A stretch of 64,000 nt of DNA from BJGV01 sp003230615 (lineage in GTDB: Bacteria > Pseudomonadota > Gammaproteobacteria > Burkholderiales > Nitrosomonadaceae): the NCBI GenBank assembly GCA_963663215.1, contig OY760140.1, positions 868,001 to 932,000 of the forward strand. Direction: 5' to 3'. Numbering within the stretch: position 1 is the stretch's first letter; every line of letters starts with the position of its first letter. This document shows, piece after piece, positions 55,771 to 64,000 of the stretch. A model generated the notes under the pieces. It made no database searches, had not been told where the DNA came from, and saw only the letters and a program-made list of their open reading frames with translations. A program made the translations under genes and the position numbers.

Positions 55771-56139
55771 TTGAAGCTACATCTTTCTAAATTATCTGAA
55801 AAAAATGTTTTCACTGGCTATGGCTCTGGATATGTCATAGTTAACCAAACACGCTACGAAAATAGCTTGGTCATAATGCCAGATCGTATTATTGAAAATT
55901 GGCAGGTACAAACTTTTCAACAACTTACCGCAGAACATTTTGAGCTCCTTTTTCCGTTTCAACCTGAAATAGTGTTATTGGGAACCGGCGCCACACTGTG
56001 CTTTCCCTGCCCATCAATAACAAAAGAGTTAACAGCGCTAAAAATTGGTGTTGAGGTGATGGATACCAATGCAGCATGTCGCACCTACAATATTCTTATG
56101 ACAGAGGGGCGAAATGTAGCAGCAGCGCTATTAGTTTAA
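55771..56139 (+). CDS. Mth938-domain (DUF498) protein
   Basis: A 122-residue protein of the Mth938 family (NDUFAF3-like fold): GSGYVIVNQTRYENSLVIMP, PEIVLLGTGATLCFPCPSI and GVEVMDTNAACRTYNILMTE. The TTG at 55771 is the best start because GGAG lies seven bases upstream and it gives the family length; an ATG at 55729 adds 14 unrelated residues. It is divergent from alaA, as in many relatives. Function in bacteria is not established. Confidence 0.8.
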   Translation: MKLHLSKLSEKNVFTGYGSGYVIVNQTRYENSLVIMPDRIIENWQVQTFQQLTAEHFELLFPFQPEIVLLGTGATLCFPCPSITKELTALKIGVEVMDTNAACRTYNILMTEGRNVAAALLV

Positions 56140-56406
56140 AGATACATAATTTTTACTATCTTCCATTTGCTGATATTTTTGACAAAAGAACTATTACCTA
56201 TTTGTCACTTCCAATCCTTTTTTATCAGGTAAATCTACAGCAGCACTAACTGAGAGATTAAAGAGATTAAAGATATTCAAGCATAGCCGCATCCTGTCAG
56301 ATACAGGAGGTCCCAGTCAACTTGATCCGTAACATATTCGGCCACAACTTTACGCTAATTAGCTTGCTACATAATCAGCTAGAGGTAATAACTCCCAAAC
56401 AAAAAT

Positions 56407-56440
56407 AAAAAAACGCCTCCGGTTTTACTGGAGGCGTTTT
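56407..56440 (-). terminator. Terminator of urtA copy 1
   Basis: ACGCCTCC/GGAGGCGT stem with flanking A4/T4 pairs and a T run on the minus strand. The same terminator occurs after copy 2. The stretch 56140-56406 has no other feature that I can support. Confidence 0.9.
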
Positions 56441-56459
56441 AACATGATTACTTAATGGA

Positions 56460-57716
56460 TTACGGCTTTGTTGCGTAACCCTTTCTCTTGTCGTTACCTG
56501 CAATGTGTGGGCTCCATGGGGCAGCCTTAACAGGGCCCTTGGTTTTCCACACTACATTGAACTGGCCGTCAGCGCGTATTTCAGCGACATAGACCGGTTT
56601 CCACAAGTGATGGTTCTTTTCATCCATCTTAATCGTAAATCCATCTGGCGCTGCAAATTTTTGCCCACCTACAGCAGCAATCACTTTGTCAACATCAGTG
56701 GTTCCAGCTTTCTCCACAGCTTGCTTCCACATGTGCATACCAACGTATGTAGCTTCCATCGGGTCATTGGTCACAACAGAAGAAGGATTCGGCAATTTGG
56801 CTTTCTTAGCCCAATCTTTGTACATCTTGACGAATTTTTTGTTCGCTGGGTTCTTCAGCGTCTGGAAGTAGTTCCATGCAGCAAGGTGACCTACCAGCGG
56901 CTTGGTGTCAACACCACGCAGCTCTTCTTCACCCACCGAGAAAGCGACTACCGGTACGTCGGTGGCTTTCAAGCCAGCATTACCCAGCTCTTTATAGAAA
57001 GGTACGTTGGAATCGCCGTTGATGGTAGAGACCACCGCAGTCCTGCCGCCTCTTGCAAATTTCTTGATGTTGGCAACAATAGTTTGGTAATCACTATGAC
57101 CGAACGGAGTGTATGCTTCATCAATATCTTTGTTCGCAACACCCTTCGATTTTAGGAACGCACGTAAGATTTTATTGGTAGTACGAGGATAAACATAATC
57201 GGTGCCAAGCAAGACCCAGCGTTTAGCACCACCACCATCCTCGCTCATTAGATATTCTACAGCCGGGATCGCTTGCTGGTTAGGCGCAGCACCGGTATAG
57301 AACACATTATATTCCAGTTCCTCACCTTCGTATTGCACCGGGTAAAACAGCAAACCATTCAGCTCTTTAAATACAGGCAGCACTGATTTGCGTGAAACTG
57401 AAGTCCAGCAACCAAATACTACATCGACCTTGTTAACTGACAAAAGCTGACGTGCTTTTTCAGCAAATAAAGGCCAATTCGAAGCCGGGTCAACTATTAC
57501 AGCTTCCAGTTGCTTGCCCAGTACGCCGCCACTGGCATTGATTTCGGCGATGGTCATGAGCGCTGTTTCTTTTAACGCAGTTTCAGATATGGCCATCGTA
57601 CCTGATAGCGAATGTAAAATGCCTACCTTGATAGTATCAGCAGCGTAAGCATTAGCGCCTATCACGCTAAGCGAGGCTGCAATGGCAAGTGATTTAATAA
57701 AATGACGACGTATCAT
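56460..57716 (-). CDS. urtA: Urea ABC transporter, substrate-binding protein (copy 1)
   Basis: Periplasmic urea receptor of the UrtABCDE importer. The 418-residue product has a signal peptide (MIRRHFIKSLAIAASLSVIG, cleavage after AYA) followed by DTIKVGILHSLSGTMAISET, GVLGKQLEAVIVDPASNWP, CWTSVSRKSVLPVFKEL and LLGTDYVYPRTTNKI, all typical of UrtA. It lies downstream of urtE with its own 485-bp leader. It appears identical, over the 967 bp that can be compared, to the second copy at 63086. Confidence 0.94.
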   Translation of the reverse strand: MIRRHFIKSLAIAASLSVIGANAYAADTIKVGILHSLSGTMAISETALKETALMTIAEINASGGVLGKQLEAVIVDPASNWPLFAEKARQLLSVNKVDVVFGCWTSVSRKSVLPVFKELNGLLFYPVQYEGEELEYNVFYTGAAPNQQAIPAVEYLMSEDGGGAKRWVLLGTDYVYPRTTNKILRAFLKSKGVANKDIDEAYTPFGHSDYQTIVANIKKFARGGRTAVVSTINGDSNVPFYKELGNAGLKATDVPVVAFSVGEEELRGVDTKPLVGHLAAWNYFQTLKNPANKKFVKMYKDWAKKAKLPNPSSVVTNDPMEATYVGMHMWKQAVEKAGTTDVDKVIAAVGGQKFAAPDGFTIKMDEKNHHLWKPVYVAEIRADGQFNVVWKTKGPVKAAPWSPHIAGNDKRKGYATKP

Positions 57717-58201
57717 GATGTATTACTCCTCCCTGAGGGTTAAGCAAACTAAATTGTTTACTTGAATCTAAAATACAAACTTCTACAACTGTATACTTGT
57801 AACGAGACGCCAAGGGTTCTGGTTGACGCGACACATATAATTATTGATGTTTCACGCTGCCCTCTGTCGTCTTATACAATTAAAACATACAGGAATCTAA
57901 ACGTTCTGTCCAGCAGTTACTACGAACATGTAATTATACAGTTCATCCCTATGTAGTAATTACGATTTATGCAATTTCTAATTGTAAAGCAAATCATAAT
58001 GAATATTATATATAGTACTAATTTCTATAAAGAAAATATCAGTCTCTACTGCAGTCTATAAAATGTTCCTAATTTTAGTTCCAAATCAAGTAATCCAAAG
58101 TACATTAATGTTAAGGAAGATAAGCAAAAAGGGAAATAGATACTTTGTAGATATGGGGGATTATAAAGCTTGGCTTCAAAACAAGAATTTACAAAAAACC
58201 A
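57717..58201. other. Non-coding leader between urtE and urtA copy 1
   Basis: 485 bp with no supported gene. Its length and lack of a terminator hairpin after urtE suggest a promoter region for urtA copy 1. I find no clear sigma-54 (GG-N10-GC) element. Confidence 0.4.
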
Positions 58202-58894
58202 TTAAACTGCAAGCAACTCACGTATGCCATCCTTTTCCATATCTTCACCTGAGCCGCGCTTGATAAATTCACCACGCTCCATTAGTAGATACTGATCTGC
58301 TAAAGAGTGCGCAAAATCATAATATTGCTCTACCAGTAGTATAGCCATAGTACCTCCTTCAGCTAAGCTACGAATAGCACGCTCGATGTCTTTAATGATC
58401 GAAGGCTGTATACCTTCAGTTGGCTCATCTAATATCAAGAGCTGTGGCGAGATTGCCAGGGCACGACCAATCGCGAGTTGCTGTTGCTGCCCTCCAGATA
58501 GATCGCCACCTAGACGCTTAAGAAATTCTTTGAGAATCGGGAACATCTCATAAATTTGTTTGGGCAAAGGTGTTCCAGATGGCTTGGATGCAAGCCCCAT
58601 TAACAAGTTCTCATGAACTGTAAGTCGAGGAAAAATTTCACGCCCCTGTGGCACATAACCAATACCATGACGCACACGAATATGCGAAGGGTCGTGCGTG
58701 ATATCCCTTCCATCGAAAGTCATCTTCCCTGATGCCGAGGCCACAACACCCATCAGGCATTTGAGTAATGTAGTTTTACCTGCTCCATTGCGACCAAGCA
58801 AGCAAGTTACTTCTCCTTTTTTTACTTCAAACGACAAATCTCGTAGGATATGACTACCACCGTATTTCTGATTAAGGTTTTCAATATTCAGCAT
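58202..58894 (-). CDS. urtE: Urea ABC transporter, ATP-binding protein UrtE
   Basis: A 230-residue ATPase of the branched-chain amino acid/urea class. Walker A is LLGRNGAGKTTLLKCLMGV, the signature is LSGGQQQQLAIGRAL, and Walker B is LLILDEPTEGIQPSI. It lies two bp after urtD. Confidence 0.95.
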   Translation of the reverse strand: MLNIENLNQKYGGSHILRDLSFEVKKGEVTCLLGRNGAGKTTLLKCLMGVVASASGKMTFDGRDITHDPSHIRVRHGIGYVPQGREIFPRLTVHENLLMGLASKPSGTPLPKQIYEMFPILKEFLKRLGGDLSGGQQQQLAIGRALAISPQLLILDEPTEGIQPSIIKDIERAIRSLAEGGTMAILLVEQYYDFAHSLADQYLLMERGEFIKRGSGEDMEKDGIRELLAV

Positions 58895-58896
58895 AA

Positions 58897-59721
58897 TTAA
58901 CGTCCCAGATAAACCTCAATAACTTTTGGATTAGCCTGCACTTCAGCCATAGGGCCTTCACATAATAGCGAGCCCTGATCAAGTACGGTTACTTTGCTCT
59001 TAAGTTGCTCAACAAAAGCCATATCGTGTTCGACCACAACTAATGTATGTTTGCCCTTTAGAGAATTAAATAATTCACCCGTACGTTCAGTCTCATCATC
59101 GGTCATGCCCGCAACTGGTTCATCCAGTAACAATAACTTTGGATCTTGCATTAGCAACATGCCAATTTCCAACCATTGCTTCTGACCATGAGACAAGCGT
59201 CCAGCAAGTTGATCGGCATGCTCGGTGAGGTTTATCAGGCGCAAAGTGTCTGCAATACGATCACGTGTAACATCATCGACTACAGCGAACAAACTGAATC
59301 GAACCCGCTTGTCAGTTTTCATCGCAAGCTCAAGATTCTCAAACACGGTGTGACTTTCAAATATTGTAGGTTTTTGAAATTTTCGGCCGATGCCGATAAG
59401 AGCAATTTCAGCTTCTGATAATTTTGATAGATCAACTGTTTTGTTAACCTCTGGATACCATAATATGGTACCTTCATCAGCCCGTGTTTTTCCAGTAATA
59501 CAATCCATCATCGTTGTCTTGCCCGCACCGTTGGGGCCAATGATGCAACGTAGCTCATTAAGTTCGAAATTAAGGCTAAGATCGTTGAGCGCCTTGAAGC
59601 CATCGAATGATACTGTAATGTTTGATATTTGCAAAATAGTGTTGTCTAGTTCCGTTTCAGAACTAGAGAAACCTTTCTCTTGCACGTGACTGGTGTTGCC
59701 TTCTAATGTTGTATCACTCAT
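58897..59721 (-). CDS. urtD: Urea ABC transporter, ATP-binding protein UrtD
   Basis: A 274-residue ATPase with Walker A CIIGPNGAGKTTMMDCITG, signature LSHGQKQWLEIGMLL (serine-histidine-glycine variant usual in UrtD) and Walker B LLLLDEPVAGMTDDE. The ATG at 59721 overlaps the urtC stop (ATGA), which decides the start over an upstream in-frame ATG. Confidence 0.94.
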   Translation of the reverse strand: MSDTTLEGNTSHVQEKGFSSSETELDNTILQISNITVSFDGFKALNDLSLNFELNELRCIIGPNGAGKTTMMDCITGKTRADEGTILWYPEVNKTVDLSKLSEAEIALIGIGRKFQKPTIFESHTVFENLELAMKTDKRVRFSLFAVVDDVTRDRIADTLRLINLTEHADQLAGRLSHGQKQWLEIGMLLMQDPKLLLLDEPVAGMTDDETERTGELFNSLKGKHTLVVVEHDMAFVEQLKSKVTVLDQGSLLCEGPMAEVQANPKVIEVYLGR

Positions 59722-60833
59722 CGTACCATCCGTGCTCGTATCTGCTGGTACAAACCTACTATACCTTGGGGTAGAAGCAGGGTAACCAACACAAACATTA
59801 ATCCGAGAAAGTACAACCAATATTCGGGGAATGCCACCGTGAACCAGCTCTTAGATAAATTGACTACTACCGCACCTATCGCCGGGCCAATCAGGGTGCC
59901 GCGTCCACCAATTGCGGTCCAAATTGCAATTTCAATAGAATTAGCGGTTGCCATCTCGCTAGGATTAATGATGCCAACTTGCGGTACATAAAGCGCCCCA
60001 GCAATTCCACATATTATGGCTGCGAGTGTCCAAATAAAAAGTTTATACCACAATGGATTGTAACCTAAGAACATGACGCGCATTTCGGCATCACGAATCG
60101 CCGTCAGTATGCGACCATATTTCGATGAAACCAAATAACGTCCCAACAAGAGTGCAAACATAAGCATACTTGAACTCATCGCGAACAACGTCGCTCGCAT
60201 TTCTGGAGAAGTAATGCTATATCCCAGGATACGCTTGAAATCGGTAAAACCATTATTGCCGCCAAAACCAAAGTTGTTCATGAAAAATAACAGCAAGAAT
60301 GCATATAGCATCGCTTGGGAGATGATAGCAAAATAAACACCTTTGACACGCGAGCGAAAAACGAAGAAACCGAATACAAAAGCTAACAGCCCTGGTGCAA
60401 CAATTACCAACATCATCGAATAGAGAAAATGCTCAGTAAATTTCCAATACCATGGATATTCTTTCCAATCAAGAAATACCATGTAATCTGCCAAATGTGA
60501 TTGGTACACGCCATCAAGACCAATTTCACGCATCAAATACATGCCAAAGGCATAGGCGCCCAGCGCAAAGAATAGGCCCTGTGCTAAAGAAAGGACGCCT
60601 GCATACCCCCAGATTAAGTCCATCGCCACAGCAACAATGGCGTAACACATAATCTTGCCAAGGAGTGTAACGTAAAAAGTAGGAATATGCAGCGCATGAT
60701 CCACGGGTAACATGAGGTGAGATGAGGGTACTGCTACAATTGTTAAAAGAGAGAACAGAGCCAAAGCTACCCAACCCTTACGGCCGGTAGCTGAGAAAAA
60801 ACGAACTACAAATGGTGTACGCGTAGTAGACAT
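59718..60833 (-). CDS. urtC: Urea ABC transporter, permease UrtC
   Basis: A 371-residue inner-membrane permease (LivM-like) with about ten helices, including AVAMDLIWGYAGVLSLAQGL, GVYFAIISQAMLYAFLLLFF and the EAA-like GGRGTLIGPAIGAVVVNLS. The ATG at 60833 lies seven bp after the urtB stop; a frame to 60872 would overlap urtB. Confidence 0.94.
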   Translation of the reverse strand: MSTTRTPFVVRFFSATGRKGWVALALFSLLTIVAVPSSHLMLPVDHALHIPTFYVTLLGKIMCYAIVAVAMDLIWGYAGVLSLAQGLFFALGAYAFGMYLMREIGLDGVYQSHLADYMVFLDWKEYPWYWKFTEHFLYSMMLVIVAPGLLAFVFGFFVFRSRVKGVYFAIISQAMLYAFLLLFFMNNFGFGGNNGFTDFKRILGYSITSPEMRATLFAMSSSMLMFALLLGRYLVSSKYGRILTAIRDAEMRVMFLGYNPLWYKLFIWTLAAIICGIAGALYVPQVGIINPSEMATANSIEIAIWTAIGGRGTLIGPAIGAVVVNLSKSWFTVAFPEYWLYFLGLMFVLVTLLLPQGIVGLYQQIRARMVR

Positions 60834-60840
60834 AATAATT

Positions 60841-62487
60841 TTAGTCGTCAGCAACCCTACCTTTAAGTGCAAAGATTCCCTGTGGCCGCTTCTGAATCAC
60901 CATAATGATGATGACCAGTACTACAATCTTGGCAATTACTGCACCTAACCCACCCTCAACCAATTTTGTGACCACACCTATACCCATTGCCGCCCATACC
61001 GTACCTGCAAGTTGACCCACGCCACCTAGTACCACTGTCATGAAACAATCGACGATCCAACCTTGGCCCATTTCCGGACCCACGTTGCCAACTTGTGATA
61101 GAGAAACGCCGCCTAAGCCAGCGATCGCCGCACCAAGGGCAAACGCTACCGTATCTATACGTGCTGTAGGCACACCTACACAACCGGCCATAGCACGATT
61201 TTGCGTCACCGCACGTACAAATAATCCTAGCCGCGTGCGATTAAGCAATAACCACACCAGAACAAGTACTGACACTGCAAACCCGATAATTATGATGCGG
61301 TTCCAAGGCAGATCCACATTACTCATCAATTCTACGCTGCCCGATAGCCAGGATGGATTGGCAATTTCCTGATTAAATGTACCAAAGGTAGTTCGTACTG
61401 TTTGAATCAGAATTAGCGAAATACCCCAGGTAGTAAGCAGAGTTTCAAGCGCTCGGCCATAGAGCCAACGAATAACCGTACGTTCCATAATGACTCCAAT
61501 TATGGCCGCACTGAAAAATGCTACCGGAACGGCTACAACTATATACCAATCAAAATACTCGGGATAATGATCACGAAATATATCATGCACTACAAATGTC
61601 GCGAAGGCGCCGATCATTAGCAGTTCACCATGAGCCATGTTGATAATACCCATAACACCATAAGTGATGGCAAGCCCAAGTGCCGCTAACAAAAGTATGC
61701 TACCCAAACTCAAACCAGTAAAGACACGAGTAATGCTCTCCCCTATTACGAGTCGTCGCTCAAGCGAAGCTAACGACTTTTTAGCTTCCTCCCGTACTTC
61801 ACTATTCACTTCACTAGCAGGGTCTGTCAGCTCGGTGAGCCTTAATTTAATGTCGGGGTTGTCACTTTCTCCAAGGTCTTTCACTGCAGTCAAACGAACG
61901 GCTGGATCTTTACTGTTGAGGCCAATCATGGCACGTATAAACGTGACTGTTTGTTTGATTTCAGAATCCGATTCTACTTTTAGAACTTTATCAAAAACAG
62001 GCAAAAACTCAGGGTCTGCTCCTGAATCTTCAATTTTCTTCGCCGCTTCGAGCCGCTCATCACGATCGGGTGAAAATAATTCCAACACGGCTAGGCTAGT
62101 GATTAACATGCGACGTACGCGGTTATTTGGATACAACTGATCCATGTCTTCTGGTACTGGTGTAACTTCTTCCCCAGTGGCAGCATCAAAAGCCCGCTCC
62201 CCCTCTACCCGAAGAATGATTTCTCCATTCTCACCAGCAATGAATAATGAATCATTAGCTAGAGACTTAAGTACGAGTATTGCCTCAGGAGTTGCTAAAA
62301 GTGCAAGTTCTTTAATCGCTGTCTTTTTTGCCGCGTTCCCATCCGCATTCAGTTGAGACACCAATTCTGGATCTAAGGGAGCAGCATGTGCAGGCAAAAT
62401 AAACATTGCCGCCAGCCAGGGCAGGAGGTAGATCGTGCGCAAAACTTTTAGAAGCGAAGGAACCCTGAACTGAAATTTACAATACAT
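60841..62487 (-). CDS. urtB: Urea ABC transporter, permease UrtB with periplasmic N-terminal domain
   Basis: Inner-membrane permease (LivH-like). A signal-like N-terminus (LLPWLAAMFILPAHAAPLDP) leads to about 230 helical, HEAT-like periplasmic residues (QLNADGNAAKKTAIKELALL, AVRLTAVKDLGESDNPDIKL). The eight-helix permease follows (LGLAITYGVMGIINMAHGEL, VGNVGPEMGQGWIVDCFMTV, LGGVGQLAGTVWAAMGIGVV). The long N-terminal part is normal for UrtB. The ATG at 62487 gives a normal signal peptide; an ATG at 62523 is possible. No convincing ribosome-binding site for either. Confidence 0.92.
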   Translation of the reverse strand: MYCKFQFRVPSLLKVLRTIYLLPWLAAMFILPAHAAPLDPELVSQLNADGNAAKKTAIKELALLATPEAILVLKSLANDSLFIAGENGEIILRVEGERAFDAATGEEVTPVPEDMDQLYPNNRVRRMLITSLAVLELFSPDRDERLEAAKKIEDSGADPEFLPVFDKVLKVESDSEIKQTVTFIRAMIGLNSKDPAVRLTAVKDLGESDNPDIKLRLTELTDPASEVNSEVREEAKKSLASLERRLVIGESITRVFTGLSLGSILLLAALGLAITYGVMGIINMAHGELLMIGAFATFVVHDIFRDHYPEYFDWYIVVAVPVAFFSAAIIGVIMERTVIRWLYGRALETLLTTWGISLILIQTVRTTFGTFNQEIANPSWLSGSVELMSNVDLPWNRIIIIGFAVSVLVLVWLLLNRTRLGLFVRAVTQNRAMAGCVGVPTARIDTVAFALGAAIAGLGGVSLSQVGNVGPEMGQGWIVDCFMTVVLGGVGQLAGTVWAAMGIGVVTKLVEGGLGAVIAKIVVLVIIIMVIQKRPQGIFALKGRVADD

Positions 62488-62523
62488 GAAATTAATTATA
62501 CCCAGTGGCTTTTTGAAAGCCAA

Positions 62524-63033
62524 TTATAAATCAACGAAAAAAACTAGCTGGCCTTTTCGAAAGGCAATTATGCAATCGGGCGTTCAGGAGATATAGTGGA
62601 AAACATATTACTTAATCCGACACGGATAATATCAAGTCCATTTTAATCGGTCAAGTCCACAGTACGTTGGAAATTATACCTAAAACACCATATTTTTCTC
62701 AGGTGTCTATCTATTTTTTTTATCCTTGTCTGATCTGTCTAGCAAGGAAAATAATATTGTAATATTGTTTGATATGGCGCAAGAAATCATTTGCTCTCCT
62801 TTATTCTATTATCATACCTAATTTGCTCTTCTTTATTCTATTATCATACCTATATAGGTAATTAGTGGTTTGGGTTTGGAATTCATCTAACATAGTAGAA
62901 ATCATTTCTTATTACTTACTGCTGACAGCCACCCCAAACTATATGGGATAGCTCGCTCAGATTGAGTAGGGTAATTTTACAAGAACGAGAAATATCTAGG
63001 AATTTGAAACACACCTCACCATAACTAAACCAT
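62524..63033. other. Non-coding region between urtA copy 2 and urtB
   Basis: About 510 bp. It holds the hairpin GCCTTTTCGAAAGGC (62551-62565), with a second hairpin (GGCTTTTTGAAAGCC, 62508-62522) just inside the longer urtB start, and a 32-bp tandem duplication at 62789-62852. It probably contains the urtB promoter because a terminator separates it from urtA copy 2. No gene is supported. Confidence 0.5.
62789..62852. repeat. 32-bp tandem duplication
   Basis: Two adjacent 32-bp units (62789-62820 and 62821-62852), each starting ATTTGCTCT, differ at one base. They lie in the leader of urtB. Confidence 0.85.
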
Positions 63034-63066
63034 AAAAAACGCCTCCGGTTTTACTGGAGGCGTTTT
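63034..63066 (-). terminator. Terminator of urtA copy 2
   Basis: Same GC-rich hairpin and T run as after copy 1. Sequence identity with copy 1 begins within the A run at this point (six A here, seven there). Confidence 0.9.
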
Positions 63067-63085
63067 AACATGATTACTTAATGGA

Positions 63086-64000
63086 TTACGGCTTTGTTGC
63101 GTAACCCTTTCTCTTGTCGTTACCTGCAATGTGTGGGCTCCATGGGGCAGCCTTAACAGGGCCCTTGGTTTTCCACACTACATTGAACTGGCCGTCAGCG
63201 CGTATTTCAGCGACATAGACCGGTTTCCACAAGTGATGGTTCTTTTCATCCATCTTAATCGTAAATCCATCTGGCGCTGCAAATTTTTGCCCACCTACAG
63301 CAGCAATCACTTTGTCAACATCAGTGGTTCCAGCTTTCTCCACAGCTTGCTTCCACATGTGCATACCAACGTATGTAGCTTCCATCGGGTCATTGGTCAC
63401 AACAGAAGAAGGATTCGGCAATTTGGCTTTCTTAGCCCAATCTTTGTACATCTTGACGAATTTTTTGTTCGCTGGGTTCTTCAGCGTCTGGAAGTAGTTC
63501 CATGCAGCAAGGTGACCTACCAGCGGCTTGGTGTCAACACCACGCAGCTCTTCTTCACCCACCGAGAAAGCGACTACCGGTACGTCGGTGGCTTTCAAGC
63601 CAGCATTACCCAGCTCTTTATAGAAAGGTACGTTGGAATCGCCGTTGATGGTAGAGACCACCGCAGTCCTGCCGCCTCTTGCAAATTTCTTGATGTTGGC
63701 AACAATAGTTTGGTAATCACTATGACCGAACGGAGTGTATGCTTCATCAATATCTTTGTTCGCAACACCCTTCGATTTTAGGAACGCACGTAAGATTTTA
63801 TTGGTAGTACGAGGATAAACATAATCGGTGCCAAGCAAGACCCAGCGTTTAGCACCACCACCATCCTCGCTCATTAGATATTCTACAGCCGGGATCGCTT
63901 GCTGGTTAGGCGCAGCACCGGTATAGAACACATTATATTCCAGTTCCTCACCTTCGTATTGCACCGGGTAAAACAGCAAACCATTCAGCTCTTTAAATAC
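63086..64000 (-). CDS. urtA: Urea ABC transporter, substrate-binding protein (copy 2, cut by the window edge)
   Basis: The C-terminal 304 codons of a second urtA. The translated sequence is identical to copy 1 in all frames compared, and the offset is constant (6626 bp), so there are no indels between 56408-57374 and 63034-64000. It lies upstream of urtB, the canonical place for urtA. The start is outside the window. Confidence 0.93.
   Translation of the reverse strand, partial: VFKELNGLLFYPVQYEGEELEYNVFYTGAAPNQQAIPAVEYLMSEDGGGAKRWVLLGTDYVYPRTTNKILRAFLKSKGVANKDIDEAYTPFGHSDYQTIVANIKKFARGGRTAVVSTINGDSNVPFYKELGNAGLKATDVPVVAFSVGEEELRGVDTKPLVGHLAAWNYFQTLKNPANKKFVKMYKDWAKKAKLPNPSSVVTNDPMEATYVGMHMWKQAVEKAGTTDVDKVIAAVGGQKFAAPDGFTIKMDEKNHHLWKPVYVAEIRADGQFNVVWKTKGPVKAAPWSPHIAGNDKRKGYATKP

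Noticed and set aside
56505..57155. 216-codon plus-strand frame inside urtA (also at 63131)
   Set aside because: Present in both copies only because the DNA is identical; urtA on the other strand is certain.
62789..62852. Transposon ends or iterons
   Set aside because: Only two direct copies, no inverted partners and no replication gene nearby; a simple tandem duplication is enough.

Overview
The window looks like a chromosome segment from an AT-rich (about 40% G+C by eye) betaproteobacterium, probably in or near Nitrosomonadales. The evidence is the gene families and orders (tmk-holB-tatD, dapA-bamC, alaA-hom-thrC, the APS-reductase route of sulfate assimilation, PntAA/AB/B, and a high-affinity urea ABC transporter). 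The species cannot be named from sequence alone. Most of the window is ordinary housekeeping DNA.

Layout. 1-10.6 kb: a small exported protein, tRNA-Asn, an AsmA-like protein with a long Ala/Glu/Lys coil, aspartate aminotransferase, UvrB, an HD-GYP protein, a membrane protein of unknown function, and a phage-type small regulator after 1.1 kb of AT-rich non-coding DNA. 10.7-17.4 kb: an AhpD-like protein, tatD, holB, tmk, a small exported protein and an alginate-export-type porin broken by two frameshifts. 17.4-24 kb: proton-translocating transhydrogenase and a 1183-residue flavin/Fe-S oxidoreductase. 24-31.7 kb: sulfate assimilation (cysN, cysD, cysH, cysI, a TauE-type exporter) with a divergent CysB-like regulator, then a peroxiredoxin. 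32-36.8 kb: three small lipoproteins, a metallo-hydrolase, bamC and dapA. 36.9-47.8 kb: clpB, split by an 8.2-kb integrated island. 47.9-56.1 kb: nadC, an antiporter, a glutamate-cysteine-ligase-like enzyme, thrC, hom, alaA and an Mth938-type protein. 56.4-64 kb: urtBCDE with an apparently identical urtA copy on each side.

The island (37,895-46,148) is the most interesting part. It is bounded by a 7-bp direct repeat (GGCGATT) and cuts clpB just before the second ATPase domain. It carries a P4-type integrase, a Vsr endonuclease, a cytosine-5 methyltransferase fused to a MerR-like DNA-binding domain with a 17-bp inverted-repeat operator in its divergent promoter, two restriction-endonuclease-like genes, a third nuclease-like protein, a transposase remnant and unknown genes. 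It also carries a structurally complete serine-type tRNA whose anticodon reads UUA, so it is predicted to decode the ochre stop codon UAA. All cargo genes end in UAA, whereas the integrase ends in UAG. A suppressor tRNA inside a restriction-modification island is the best candidate here for an undescribed system.

Caution. Several genes (AsmA-like, porin, clpB N-terminus, TdeIII-like nuclease) are broken by one-base shifts at homopolymers. These could be sequencing or assembly errors rather than real mutations. The clpB split and the tRNA anticodon are not of that kind.
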